Below, in pieces: positions 1 through 6,417 of a stretch of 16,114 nucleotides of DNA. The first letter of the stretch is position 1. Each line of letters begins with the position of its first letter. Below the pieces are notes generated by a model. The model was not told the DNA's origin. It did not search any database and was given only the letters and a program-made list of their open reading frames with translations. Source of the DNA: JAGDXZ01 sp049965975 (GTDB lineage Archaea > Micrarchaeota > Micrarchaeia > Micrarchaeales > CABMGC01); assembly GCA_049965975.1 (NCBI GenBank), contig JBMFVN010000013.1, forward strand, positions 1 to 16,114, given 5' to 3'. The position numbers and the translations under genes were made by a program.

Positions 1-51
1 CACAAAGAACCAGTTCCTGTAGAAGTAGCGCATATAAGCATTTCTCTTTAA
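1..51 (+). CDS. 3' end of an unidentified gene (partial)
   Basis: Frame 1 is open from the window edge for 16 codons and stops at TAA 49-51. The visible peptide reads HKEPVPVEVAHISISL. It is too short to identify, and an open frame of this length could occur by chance. It is listed because it lies just before the next plus-strand gene and would be its upstream neighbour. The start and function lie outside the window. Confidence 0.3.
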   Translation, partial: HKEPVPVEVAHISISL

Positions 52-99
52 TACAGCCTTGCAAAAACATGGAAAGGGTAGAAGGACTATCTTGAATAT

Positions 100-324
100 T
101 TGGAAAATGAGAGGAAGAAGCTTGCAGAGCAATATGGAATAAGCAGGCAAGACCTCTTCAGCATAGCCCAAGCCCTATACAATGAAGGCGTAATAAAGTA
201 CCTTGGCTTCGACAAGCCTGAGAATGTTGACAGGCTTACAAAGGATTACTTAGAAGGCAAGCTGAATGACAAAGGCATAGACTTGACAATGCGGCTTATT
301 GTCGAGAAATACAAAAAGGCATGA
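100..324 (+). CDS. small hypothetical protein, possibly 5'-frameshifted
   Basis: I do not recognise this 74-residue, charged, mostly helical protein. It has no membrane segment and no cysteine, and it ends in a basic YKKA tail. The only usable start in frame is TTG at 100; no ATG is available. The frame stays open back to 82 with coding-like residues (KDYLEY), bounded by a TAG at 79-81. In another frame ATG 69 opens MERVEGLS and then stops. Dropping one base near 80-84 would join the two as MERV-KDYLEYLENERKK. The gene may therefore start at TTG 100, or may carry a single-base frameshift (mutation or sequence error). An AAGGA-like purine run at 82-86 is a possible ribosome site, though it is rather distant. 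The helix-turn-like text AEQYGISRQDLFSIAQAL could suggest DNA binding, but that is weak. Confidence 0.6.
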   Translation: MENERKKLAEQYGISRQDLFSIAQALYNEGVIKYLGFDKPENVDRLTKDYLEGKLNDKGIDLTMRLIVEKYKKA

Positions 325-336
325 GGATTGTAGGCG

Positions 337-492
337 CTAAAAAACACAACAGGCTGTTCTTGTAGGCGTTCCTGTAGGTATGGCGTGAATGTGCAGCCTC
401 GGCTTTTGTGTAGTGCCCTCCCACATTGCAATAAGATCTTCCAACGAAGCCACGCCAATCTCCCCACACCATTTATGGGTGAGTGTATGCAC
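337..492 (-). CDS. candidate 51-residue small protein
   Basis: A minus-strand frame runs from GTG (492-490) to TAG (339-337). It has a GAGAGG purine run about six bases upstream of the GTG and an A/T-rich TATA-like stretch about 45 bases upstream (538-549 read in reverse). The peptide is mixed, with a plausible helical part (GVASLEDLIAMWEG, residues 13-26) and an odd Thr/Pro/Cys-rich end. I do not recognise it. It could be chance, or the decayed end of a former gene. It is reported because nothing else explains the 325-586 stretch. Confidence 0.2.
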   Translation of the reverse strand: MHTLTHKWCGEIGVASLEDLIAMWEGTTQKPRLHIHAIPTGTPTRTACCVF

Positions 493-536
493 CGCAAGCC
501 TCTCTTTTTATGCCTGGCCTGTTGCTCGTGCAAAGC

Positions 537-549
537 AGTTTATTATTTA
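537..549 (+). promoter_or_regulatory. TATA-like promoter of the FAD oxidoreductase gene
   Basis: The stretch AGTTTATTATTTA ends about 38 bases before ATG 587. An archaeal TATA box here would place transcription start near 570-575 and give a leader of roughly 12-17 bases. Reading in reverse, the same A/T stretch could serve the candidate small ORF at 337-492. Confidence 0.4.
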
Positions 550-586
550 GCTTGCATTGTTATTTATTTCAACAAATGGCGAGCTT

Positions 587-1912
587 ATGAATGGCAAGGT
601 CTACGATATCGTAGTTGTTGGTGGAGGACCTGCCGGAATAGGGGCCGCGTTTTCCGCCGCAAGGCTAGGGCTTAGCGTGGCCATAATAGAAAGGCACAAC
701 ATGCTTGGCGGCAACTGGACAAACGGCTACGTTCTTTCCATACTTGGCATGTATACCTATTCAGGCAACACCAAGATAGTTGGTGGAATTGCGGACTATG
801 TGGTTGAGAGGCTTTCGAAGCTTTCTGGGACAAAAGGCAAGGTTGGCAATTTCATTCCTTTTAGGCCTGACGAAATGAAGCTTGCGCTAGAGTTAGCCTC
901 TAGCGAGCTTGGAATAGACAAATACTTCGGCTCAATGGCAACAGGTGCAAGCATAGAAAACGGCCTGATAACAGGAATACAGGTGACTGACAAAAGCGGC
1001 TTAAAGGAGATAAAGGGCAAGGTGTTTGTAGACTCGAGCGGCGAGTGCGACGTAACTTATCTTGCAGGTCTTGGCTGCATGTCCGGAAGGAGCAATGATG
1101 GTGCGCACCAGGACGCCACGCTTCCTTTCAGGATCGGTGGCGTTGACGAGAAGAAGGTAATCGAGCACGCAAAAAGAAACCCTGACGAGCTTTCTGTGGT
1201 TTTAGACTCAGAAGGAAACGTTTCAAGGATAAGGATAATGCAGACTCTGGTTGAAAAGGCTAAATCAGCTGGCGATTTGTACTTGCCTCTTGCAAACTCA
1301 GAATTTTTGTTCAATACGAGCAGGCGCGGCGAATTCGTGTGCAATGCAACGCACGTGCACGTCAACAATTTCGGAGACGGCGCCGAAATGGCAAGGATTA
1401 CAGCAGATGCAAGGAAGCAGGCTGTGTCTTCGCTCGAGTTCCTTGTAAAATATGTGGGCGGCTTTGAGAATGCATATCTTATTGATTCTGCCCCTTCTAT
1501 AGGCCTGAGGGAGACAAGAAGGGCAATAGGAGAGTACATTCTCACAAAGCAGGATGTTATAAGCAACGCAAGGTTCGATGACGCTATAGTAAGATGCGGC
1601 CACCCTGTGGAGGTTCACGACCCAGAAAAAGGGGTTTATTATGTGCACCTCAACGGCGGTGACGACTCGTGGTACGAAATACCATACAGGGCAATAGTAG
1701 TAAAAGGTGCCAAAAACCTGTTTGCCATAGGCAGGTGCCTCAGTGCAGAATTCGAGGCGCAGGCAAGTGCAAGGGTTACTGGCACAGCAATGGGAATGGG
1801 CCAGGCTGCCGCTACTGCTGCATCTATGATGATCGAAAAGGGAATAGCTGCACAGCAGGTAGATGTCAAGGAGCTTCAGAACAGGCTGAGGAAAGCTGGC
1901 GCAATAATATAA
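587..1912 (+). CDS. FAD-dependent oxidoreductase (FAD_oxidored-like)
   Basis: This 441-residue flavoprotein has an N-terminal Rossmann fold for the ADP part of FAD: GGGPAG at residues 12-17, followed by the ribose-binding Glu35 at the end of the second beta strand (VAIIER). It continues with GGNWTNG (41-47). Near the C-terminus a second FAD-contact region is visible (LFAIGRCLSAEF, then a Gly/Ala-rich helix with VTGTAMGMGQAAATAA). This layout fits the FAD-dependent oxidoreductase family related to PF12831. The substrate cannot be read from sequence, and no iron-sulfur or membrane domain is visible. The frame is open back to TTG 557, but ATG 587 starts directly at the Rossmann fold (MNGKVYDIVVVGGG) and lies at a sensible distance from the TATA-like element, so I chose it. 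The shikimate dehydrogenase remnant follows 16 bases after the stop. Confidence 0.88.
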   Translation: MNGKVYDIVVVGGGPAGIGAAFSAARLGLSVAIIERHNMLGGNWTNGYVLSILGMYTYSGNTKIVGGIADYVVERLSKLSGTKGKVGNFIPFRPDEMKLALELASSELGIDKYFGSMATGASIENGLITGIQVTDKSGLKEIKGKVFVDSSGECDVTYLAGLGCMSGRSNDGAHQDATLPFRIGGVDEKKVIEHAKRNPDELSVVLDSEGNVSRIRIMQTLVEKAKSAGDLYLPLANSEFLFNTSRRGEFVCNATHVHVNNFGDGAEMARITADARKQAVSSLEFLVKYVGGFENAYLIDSAPSIGLRETRRAIGEYILTKQDVISNARFDDAIVRCGHPVEVHDPEKGVYYVHLNGGDDSWYEIPYRAIVVKGAKNLFAIGRCLSAEFEAQASARVTGTAMGMGQAAATAASMMIEKGIAAQQVDVKELQNRLRKAGAII

Positions 1913-1928
1913 TGAACTTGGTGCGTGC

Positions 1929-2135
1929 ATGCACAAAAGCAAGGAGCATTTGGGAAGGCTCACCGGAAACAGGAAAAGCCTTTACTGCACAATAGGCATG
2001 CCGGCACGCCATTCCCTCTCGCCGGCTATGCATAACGCAATGTTCTCAAAGCTGGGCATTGATTCTGTGTTCCTTACTTTCGATGTGCCTATGAAGAGGC
2101 TTGCTGCAGAAGCAATAGAGGGCATGCGGGCATAA
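1929..2135 (+). pseudogene. aroE: N-terminal remnant of shikimate dehydrogenase
   Basis: The 68-residue product matches only the start of shikimate 5-dehydrogenase, which normally has about 270 residues and reduces 3-dehydroshikimate with NADPH. GMPARHSLSPAMHNAMF (23-39) is the family's shikimate-binding segment, with the two binding serines at 29 and 31. FDVP and AIEGMRA (51-68) follow in the expected order. In intact enzymes MRA continues into the NVTxPxK segment with the catalytic Lys; here a TAA stops the frame right after MRA. The catalytic Lys and Asp and the whole NADP-binding domain are missing, and no frame downstream restores them. It cannot catalyse the reaction. It still has an ATG and a GGTG ribosome-site-like run six bases upstream, so it may be translated as the second gene after the oxidoreductase. 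It is probably a decay relic; a retained small protein is possible. Confidence 0.8.
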
Positions 2136-2136
2136 G

Positions 2137-2187
2137 CAAAAATAACAGAAAAGAAGAAATGAAAATAAAAAAAAATAAAAATAAAGC
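2137..2187 (-). terminator. T-rich transcription terminator of the MFS gene
   Basis: On the minus strand, directly after the transporter stop codon, the sequence is almost pure T with scattered A (plus strand: runs of A up to nine bases between 2160 and 2186). Archaeal RNA polymerase terminates at oligo-T stretches, so this is a good candidate. It also separates the convergent aroE remnant. Confidence 0.6.
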
Positions 2188-3396
2188 TTACCTTCTACTC
2201 CTTCTGCTTCTGGTTGCCTTTCGTGCAGCGGCTTCGCGCCTTTCAGCAAGGAGCGTCGGCGCCAACAGCATAGAGATAAGTTCTATTATCAAGACTATTG
2301 TCACCCCTTCTGCAATTGTAGCAAGGCTGCCAAACGCGGTTCCGAGCAGCACCGGTATGAAAGCCACGCCGAGGTTTGTGAATACGCTGTACATTGATGT
2401 TGCAAATCCTGCCTGTGCAGGATCAGACACATAGTTAGTTGTTGAAGTCATGGCCATTGACCAGTATGCGTTACCGAAGAATCCAAAGAAGAAGAAGCCC
2501 AGAGCTATTAGAAGAATGTCTGTTGTGTAGGCAAGCCCAAGAGCCATTGCCGCAACGAAGGCGAACATAAGAACGCCTGTAGTTACAAGGCCCAGCCTGA
2601 ACTGCCTGTACTGCTCGAATATCGGAGGCAGAATTATGGCACCTAGAGCGGAGCCGAGGAATGCGAGGCCGCCAAGAAGCCCGCCGTATGAGAGAGCCTG
2701 CAATTCTGGCACATTGTGCAGGATCAATACTGTGGAAGCTATGCCTCCGAACATTACAGACATAGAGGCGATTGAAAGGCCAACATACCAGTTCTTGAGC
2801 ATGCCCCACTTGAACGAGCCGTGCAATGACTTACCCTTGTAGTTCACAGGGTAGCCCTTTATTCCGAAGGCTATCCATACGAGCGCTATAAGCGAAAGCG
2901 CGACTGTCGACCAAAGGGTTCCTGACAAGCCTATTGCTGAAAACAGGCCTGGTCCGAGAAACGCGCCGAATGCCATTCCCAGAAAGAGAAGGCCTACGCT
3001 TATCCCTATTACAGTGTGCGAGCGCTCCTTGAACATTGATTCAGAAACACTTCCGACAGGGGCCATTGCAAGCGGATATGCAACTGCGGCTATTATTCCT
3101 GTAATAAGGAACGTAATGTAATTTGGCGCCAGCACCCTGCCAAGAAGGCCTACAAAAGAGAGTATTGCCGCAGAGTAGAGAGCCGCCTTTACCGTGAATT
3201 TGGCTGAGATGTAGCCTGCGAGAAGGCCAAGCACCACCATGGTGTAGCCGTATGTCGATACTATTAGCAGTATGTCGCTCAGGTTAACGCCGAAGGTCTT
3301 GCCCAAAGCGGGAACAAGAGGAGCAAGGACGAACCAGCCGAATCCTATTGTGAACAACAGGAACCAGTATGGGAAAACTTTAATCCAGTTGCCCAT
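2188..3396 (-). CDS. major facilitator superfamily transporter
   Basis: This 402-residue integral membrane protein is built almost entirely of hydrophobic helices, consistent with the 12-segment MFS fold. A longer hydrophilic loop near the middle (about residues 183-205, GIKGYPVNYKGKSLHGSFKW) separates the two six-helix halves. After the first helices there are Gly-rich segments (YGYTMVVLGLLAGYIS) in the place of the family's loop 2-3 motif, but the classic GxxxDRxGRR signature is not clear. The C-terminus is a strongly basic cytoplasmic tail (RSRRSRR). The substrate is unknown; small organic anions or drugs are family possibilities only. TTG at 3399 is also in frame; I prefer ATG 3396, which lies about 30 bases from the TATA-like core of the divergent promoter. 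The gene is divergent from a small Lys-rich protein and likely monocistronic, with a T-rich terminator after it. Confidence 0.88.
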   Translation of the reverse strand: MGNWIKVFPYWFLLFTIGFGWFVLAPLVPALGKTFGVNLSDILLIVSTYGYTMVVLGLLAGYISAKFTVKAALYSAAILSFVGLLGRVLAPNYITFLITGIIAAVAYPLAMAPVGSVSESMFKERSHTVIGISVGLLFLGMAFGAFLGPGLFSAIGLSGTLWSTVALSLIALVWIAFGIKGYPVNYKGKSLHGSFKWGMLKNWYVGLSIASMSVMFGGIASTVLILHNVPELQALSYGGLLGGLAFLGSALGAIILPPIFEQYRQFRLGLVTTGVLMFAFVAAMALGLAYTTDILLIALGFFFFGFFGNAYWSMAMTSTTNYVSDPAQAGFATSMYSVFTNLGVAFIPVLLGTAFGSLATIAEGVTIVLIIELISMLLAPTLLAERREAAARKATRSRRSRR

Positions 3397-3418
3397 CAAA
3401 CCACGCTAAATATACAAC

Positions 3419-3440
3419 ATAACACATATAAATGTGTTAT
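3419..3440. promoter_or_regulatory. palindromic operator over a divergent promoter
   Basis: A perfect inverted repeat has 9-base arms (ATAACACAT at 3419-3427, ATGTGTTAT at 3432-3440) around the spacer ATAA. The centre (CATATAAATG on plus, CATTTATATG on minus) is TATA-like in both directions, about 30 bases from ATG 3396 of the transporter and from in-frame starts of the small gene. A dimeric repressor bound here would block both promoters. The palindrome is seen directly; the regulator is unknown. Confidence 0.6.
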
Positions 3441-3507
3441 AACTGTGTTGCTTGCATATCAAATGTGCATTTGTGCATTTTTTTCTTGTAAACTAGATGA
3501 GTGGTCG

Positions 3508-3726
3508 ATGTTGAAGCCCGTGCTTGAGATAGAAGCTAGTTCAGAAAGCAAGGTGAAAAATGTCATAAAGAAGCTAGGCATAAAAGGCAGAGCGCTTGGC
3601 AGCATAAGCTGGGAAAAGGTATGCGCTCTTTACGGCATAAACCTGCTATTCAAAAGCTTGAAATTCGACTCAGAAAAAGAGAAACAAAGCAGCAACAAAA
3701 AAGCAAAAACTAAACTAAAACACTAG
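3508..3726 (+). CDS. small Lys-rich hypothetical protein
   Basis: From ATG 3508 this is a 72-residue protein: a compact N-terminal part (residues 1-50, with an SSESKVKNVIKKLGIKG segment) and a very basic, low-complexity C-terminal tail rich in Lys, Asn and Ser. I do not recognise a family. The basic tail would suit nucleic-acid binding, and position next to a shared palindrome makes it a candidate local regulator of the transporter, but no helix-turn-helix is convincing. The frame extends upstream to ATG 3463 and GTG 3445; that extension is Cys/Phe-rich and T-rich in base composition, and looks less like coding DNA. However, a TATA box at 3424-3433 would put transcription start close to 3455-3463, so a leaderless ATG 3463 (87 residues) remains possible. 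Confidence 0.6.
   Translation: MLKPVLEIEASSESKVKNVIKKLGIKGRALGSISWEKVCALYGINLLFKSLKFDSEKEKQSSNKKAKTKLKH
3690..3724 (-). terminator. T-rich terminator for the HMG-CoA operon
   Basis: On the minus strand, 12 to 46 bases beyond the last gene of the operon, there are several oligo-T runs (complement of the Lys-codon-rich 3' end of the facing small gene, including a run of six). This could end the long operon transcript. It overlaps coding DNA of the opposite gene, so the A-richness may only reflect Lys codons. Confidence 0.35.
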
Positions 3727-3736
3727 ACCGAAAATC

Positions 3737-4132
3737 CTATATGGGCTCGAACTTGTACTGGTAATGTATAAGCCCTTCCTCTTCTTCAGTGTACATCTTC
3801 CTGAATGCCATCCTTACCTTTGTGCCTATTTCTATGGGCTTGCCGTTTTCTATCACGTGGCCCTCTACAATCGGCCCTTCGTCTAGCTTTATCAGTGCAA
3901 TGGTATAAGGTGCAAGCTCCTCGAACTGCTCTGTAGGCGCCCTTATCTTGGTGAACGAATAGATCTCTCCAGTGCCATTGAATAGGTATTCCTTCATCTT
4001 TGTGTTCCTTCCGCACTTCTTGCACACTACTCTTGGTGGGAAGTACTTTGTCCCGCAGTTTTCGCACACGCTGCCCACGAGCATGTATCTTGACCTTACC
4101 TTTCTCCACAAATCAGCTGGCGATTTTTCCAT
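3737..4132 (-). CDS. DUF35 zinc-ribbon/OB-fold protein of the thiolase-HMGS complex
   Basis: This 131-residue protein has an N-terminal helix, then a rubredoxin-like zinc ribbon with four cysteines (C23, C26, C37, C40: CENC and CKKC), then an OB-fold (about residues 48-131; GTGEIYSFTKI, then APYTIALIKLDEGPIVEGHV). This is the DUF35 architecture. In archaea such a protein bridges acetoacetyl-CoA thiolase and HMG-CoA synthase in a complex that passes acetoacetyl-CoA through a shared CoA site, shown for a methanogen complex. Its place as the last gene, nine bases after the thiolase stop, fits that role. The zinc ligands are all present. It acts in the cytoplasm and is probably structural, not catalytic. 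Confidence 0.9.
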   Translation of the reverse strand: MEKSPADLWRKVRSRYMLVGSVCENCGTKYFPPRVVCKKCGRNTKMKEYLFNGTGEIYSFTKIRAPTEQFEELAPYTIALIKLDEGPIVEGHVIENGKPIEIGTKVRMAFRKMYTEEEEGLIHYQYKFEPI

Positions 4133-4141
4133 TTTAGCACC

Positions 4142-5305
4142 TTAGTTTACCCTTTTAAGTATGTGCACTACAGCAGTAGCTCCGCTGCCGCCGACATTGT
4201 GCGTCAGGCCGACTTCCGCGCCGTCTACCTGCCTGCCTTCTGCTTCGCCCCTAAGCTGCCACGTTATTTCGACTGCCTGCTTTATTCCTGTTGCGCCTAC
4301 TGGGTGCCCGCATGCCTTAAGGCCTCCGCTTGTGTTTACTGAAATGTCGGCGTTTATTGCTGTCCTGCCTTCTTCTATGGCCTTTGCAGCCTCTCCCTTC
4401 TTGAAGAAGCCAAGGTCTTCCATAGCCATTATCTCTGCTATTGTGAAGCAGTCGTGAACCTCTGCCACTTTTATGTCTTTGGGCTCAACCCCTGCGTGCT
4501 TGTATGCGTTCTGCGCAGCCACCCTTGCAGCCTTTATTCCTGTTATGTCCTCCCTGTCTGCAAGCCTGAGCGAGTCGCTTGCCTGCTCGCTTGCCGCTAT
4601 TTTTATCGGTGTGTCGTTGTACTTCTTTGCGATTTCAAGCGGCGCAAGTACTATTGCCGCTGCGCCGTCTGTTATTGGCGAGCAATCAAGAAGCTTTATC
4701 GGGTCAGCAACCTTCTTTGACTTTAGAACCTCGTCTATTGTAATTCTTTTGTGGAATTGGGCATATTTGTTCTTGTACGCGTTTTCATGGTTTTTTACCG
4801 CAACTGCTGCCATCTGCTCTTCGGTAGTGCCGTAGTCGTGCATGTGCCTTTTGGCCATTAGAGCGTAAAGCCCAGGAAATGTAATGCCTTGCGAAAGCTC
4901 CCATTCCTGGTCGCCCGCTCCGCCTAGTGCTGTTGTTGCCTCGTTCGTGCCTACGTCTGTCATTTTCTCTACTCCGCCTGCAACCACTATGTCGTAAAGT
5001 CCGCTGGCTACTGCCATGTAGGCCTGCCTGAGCGCAGTGCCGCCGCTGGCGCATGCGTTTTCAACGCGCGTTGCAGGTATGTTGCCAAGTCCGAGCTGGT
5101 CAGCCATCATTGCAGCGACGTGCTCCTGGCCTGTGAACCTGCCAGGCGTCATGCTTCCGCCGTAAATCGCCTGTATGTCCTTGCTTGTTATGTTAGCATC
5201 TTCGAGAGCAGCAAGCCCGGCTTCAGCCATGAGCTCCTTGAGGCCTGCTTCCCATCTCTCGCCGAACTTTGTAAGTCCAACACCTATTATTGCAACTTCT
5301 CTCAT
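4142..5305 (-). CDS. acetoacetyl-CoA thiolase (archaeal SCP-x type)
   Basis: This 387-residue protein is of the thiolase family, joining two acetyl-CoA to acetoacetyl-CoA as the first step of the mevalonate pathway. Visible active-site elements are the nucleophilic Cys85 in NACASGG, His284 in EVHDCF, and the GHPVGATG motif (333-340, with His334). The C-terminal NVGGSGA (370-376) closes the fold. This residue pattern matches the SCP-x-like thiolases found in archaea next to HMG-CoA synthase, whose equilibrium is pulled forward by direct transfer to the synthase. The length is normal for the family. ATG 5305 starts the canonical first strand (MREVAIIGVGLTKFG). It lies 41 bases after the HMG-CoA synthase stop and nine before the DUF35 gene, so the three are very likely co-transcribed. 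Confidence 0.93.
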   Translation of the reverse strand: MREVAIIGVGLTKFGERWEAGLKELMAEAGLAALEDANITSKDIQAIYGGSMTPGRFTGQEHVAAMMADQLGLGNIPATRVENACASGGTALRQAYMAVASGLYDIVVAGGVEKMTDVGTNEATTALGGAGDQEWELSQGITFPGLYALMAKRHMHDYGTTEEQMAAVAVKNHENAYKNKYAQFHKRITIDEVLKSKKVADPIKLLDCSPITDGAAAIVLAPLEIAKKYNDTPIKIAASEQASDSLRLADREDITGIKAARVAAQNAYKHAGVEPKDIKVAEVHDCFTIAEIMAMEDLGFFKKGEAAKAIEEGRTAINADISVNTSGGLKACGHPVGATGIKQAVEITWQLRGEAEGRQVDGAEVGLTHNVGGSGATAVVHILKRVN

Positions 5306-5346
5306 TTGATCATCTTGTCTCTTTGCCTTTTCACCTTCACCTTTGC

Positions 5347-6399
5347 TTACCTCTTCTGGATTGCACCCCTGTTCTTCAGATAAGCAGCATAGTCAAGGTA
5401 GATCTTGTTCTTGCTTATCATATCCTCAACAGGCTCATCTATTCTGCTTCTCTTTTCCTCTATTGGCTCCTTGACCTCGATTGCAAACGAGTCGCTTCCT
5501 GCGCCTGAGCCGAAGCTTGTAACAAGTATCTTGTCGCCTGGCTTTGCTATGTCAAGCGTCGCGGCAAGGCCAAGAAGAGACGCTCCGGAGTATGTGTTTC
5601 CTATGCGCGGCGTAAGAAGGCCGTGCTTTATCTGCTCTTCAGTGAAGCCGAGCTGCTTTGCAACTGTGCTCGGGAACTTTCCGTTAGGCTGGTGGAAAAC
5701 GGCATATGTGAAATCGCTAGCCTTCATGCCAGTCTGCTCGAACAGCAGGTTTGTCGCGCTTATTATGTGCTTGAAGTATGCCGGCTCGCCTGTGAAACGG
5801 CCTCCGTGCGATGGGTATTTTGCTCCTTCCCTTCTCCAAAAATCTGGCGTGTCTGTCACATAGCTCACTGTTTTAATTATTTCTGCTATTACCTCGTTTT
5901 TCTCCTTGCCTATTATGTAGGCCGCGCCTCCTGCGCTTGCAGTATACTCGAGTGCGTCGCCAGGCCTGCCCTGCGAAGTGTCAGAGCCTATCGCCATGCC
6001 GTATTTTATCATACCGCTTTCTACTTCTGCTGTTACTATTTGCATGCCAGACGTGCCTGCTTTGCAAGCAAATTCCAAGTCTGCTGACATTGCGTTAGTG
6101 CTTATGTTGGCAGCTTCTGCCACTATGCTGGCTGTAGGCTTTACCGCATAAGGCGGCGACTCAGAGCCAACGTATATCGCGCCTATCTGCTTAGGGTCTA
6201 TTCCTGCATGCCTTATTGCACGCCTTGCGGCTTCCACTGCAATAGTAGCAGAATCCTCATCTATGCCAGGCACGCTTTTCTCTATTACGTTCAATCCGCT
6301 TGTTATTGATTCTGCGTCTTCTCCCCATACCCTTGCTATTTCCTCCGCCTTTATCCTATACTTTGGCACATATGCCCCATAGCCAACTATTCCTGCCAC
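5347..6399 (-). CDS. hydroxymethylglutaryl-CoA synthase
   Basis: This 350-residue enzyme condenses acetyl-CoA with acetoacetyl-CoA to HMG-CoA, the committed precursor of mevalonate and hence of archaeal isoprenoid lipids. The catalytic triad of archaeal-type HMG-CoA synthases is visible: Glu80 (VGSESPPY), Cys112 (EFACKAGT) and His236 (FHQPNGKFP). GNTYSGASLLGL (268-279) and SFGSGAGSDSF (295-305) are the usual thiolase-fold C-terminal motifs. Length and motif order are those of the archaeal family. The start is GTG 6399 (VAGIVGYGAYVP read with Met), since no ATG lies in frame nearby upstream and the next gene ends 18 bases away. That short gap makes it the third gene of the operon, between the oxidoreductase beta subunit and the thiolase. 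Confidence 0.94.
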   Translation of the reverse strand: MAGIVGYGAYVPKYRIKAEEIARVWGEDAESITSGLNVIEKSVPGIDEDSATIAVEAARRAIRHAGIDPKQIGAIYVGSESPPYAVKPTASIVAEAANISTNAMSADLEFACKAGTSGMQIVTAEVESGMIKYGMAIGSDTSQGRPGDALEYTASAGGAAYIIGKEKNEVIAEIIKTVSYVTDTPDFWRREGAKYPSHGGRFTGEPAYFKHIISATNLLFEQTGMKASDFTYAVFHQPNGKFPSTVAKQLGFTEEQIKHGLLTPRIGNTYSGASLLGLAATLDIAKPGDKILVTSFGSGAGSDSFAIEVKEPIEEKRSRIDEPVEDMISKNKIYLDYAAYLKNRGAIQKR

Positions 6400-6417
6400 T
6401 TTTATCGCCCTTATTTG

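Larger units (their letters stand above)
325..586. other. 262-base intergenic stretch, mostly unexplained
   Basis: No tRNA signature (no T-loop GTTCRAnnC with matching stems) or recognisable RNase P or SRP RNA core is visible on either strand. Small structures are present: AGGCTG (351-356) is complementary to CAGCCT (394-399), and TGTAGGCG occurs twice about 31 bases apart (330-337 and 361-368). Apart from the weak minus-strand ORF (337-492), the only functional signal is the promoter-like A/T stretch before the oxidoreductase gene. Confidence 0.4.

Noticed and set aside
246..533. A 95-codon minus-strand frame overlapping the first gene and the 325-586 gap
   Set aside because: It overlaps the 3' end of the plus-strand small gene by about 80 bases, has an implausible composition and no clear start signal; the shorter frame 337-492 is the better candidate in this stretch.
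325..586. tRNA, RNase P RNA or SRP RNA in the gap
   Set aside because: No T-loop or acceptor stem pairing, and no conserved RNase P or SRP core motif, could be found on either strand.
1057..1963. Long minus-strand open frames opposite the FAD oxidoreductase gene
   Set aside because: They mirror the coding bias of the oxidoreductase gene, have Cys/Ser-rich unnatural composition, no ribosome sites, and match no family.
5623..6087. Plus-strand frames opposite HMG-CoA synthase
   Set aside because: The minus-strand gene has all catalytic residues in place; the opposite frames are Cys/Tyr-rich shadows.
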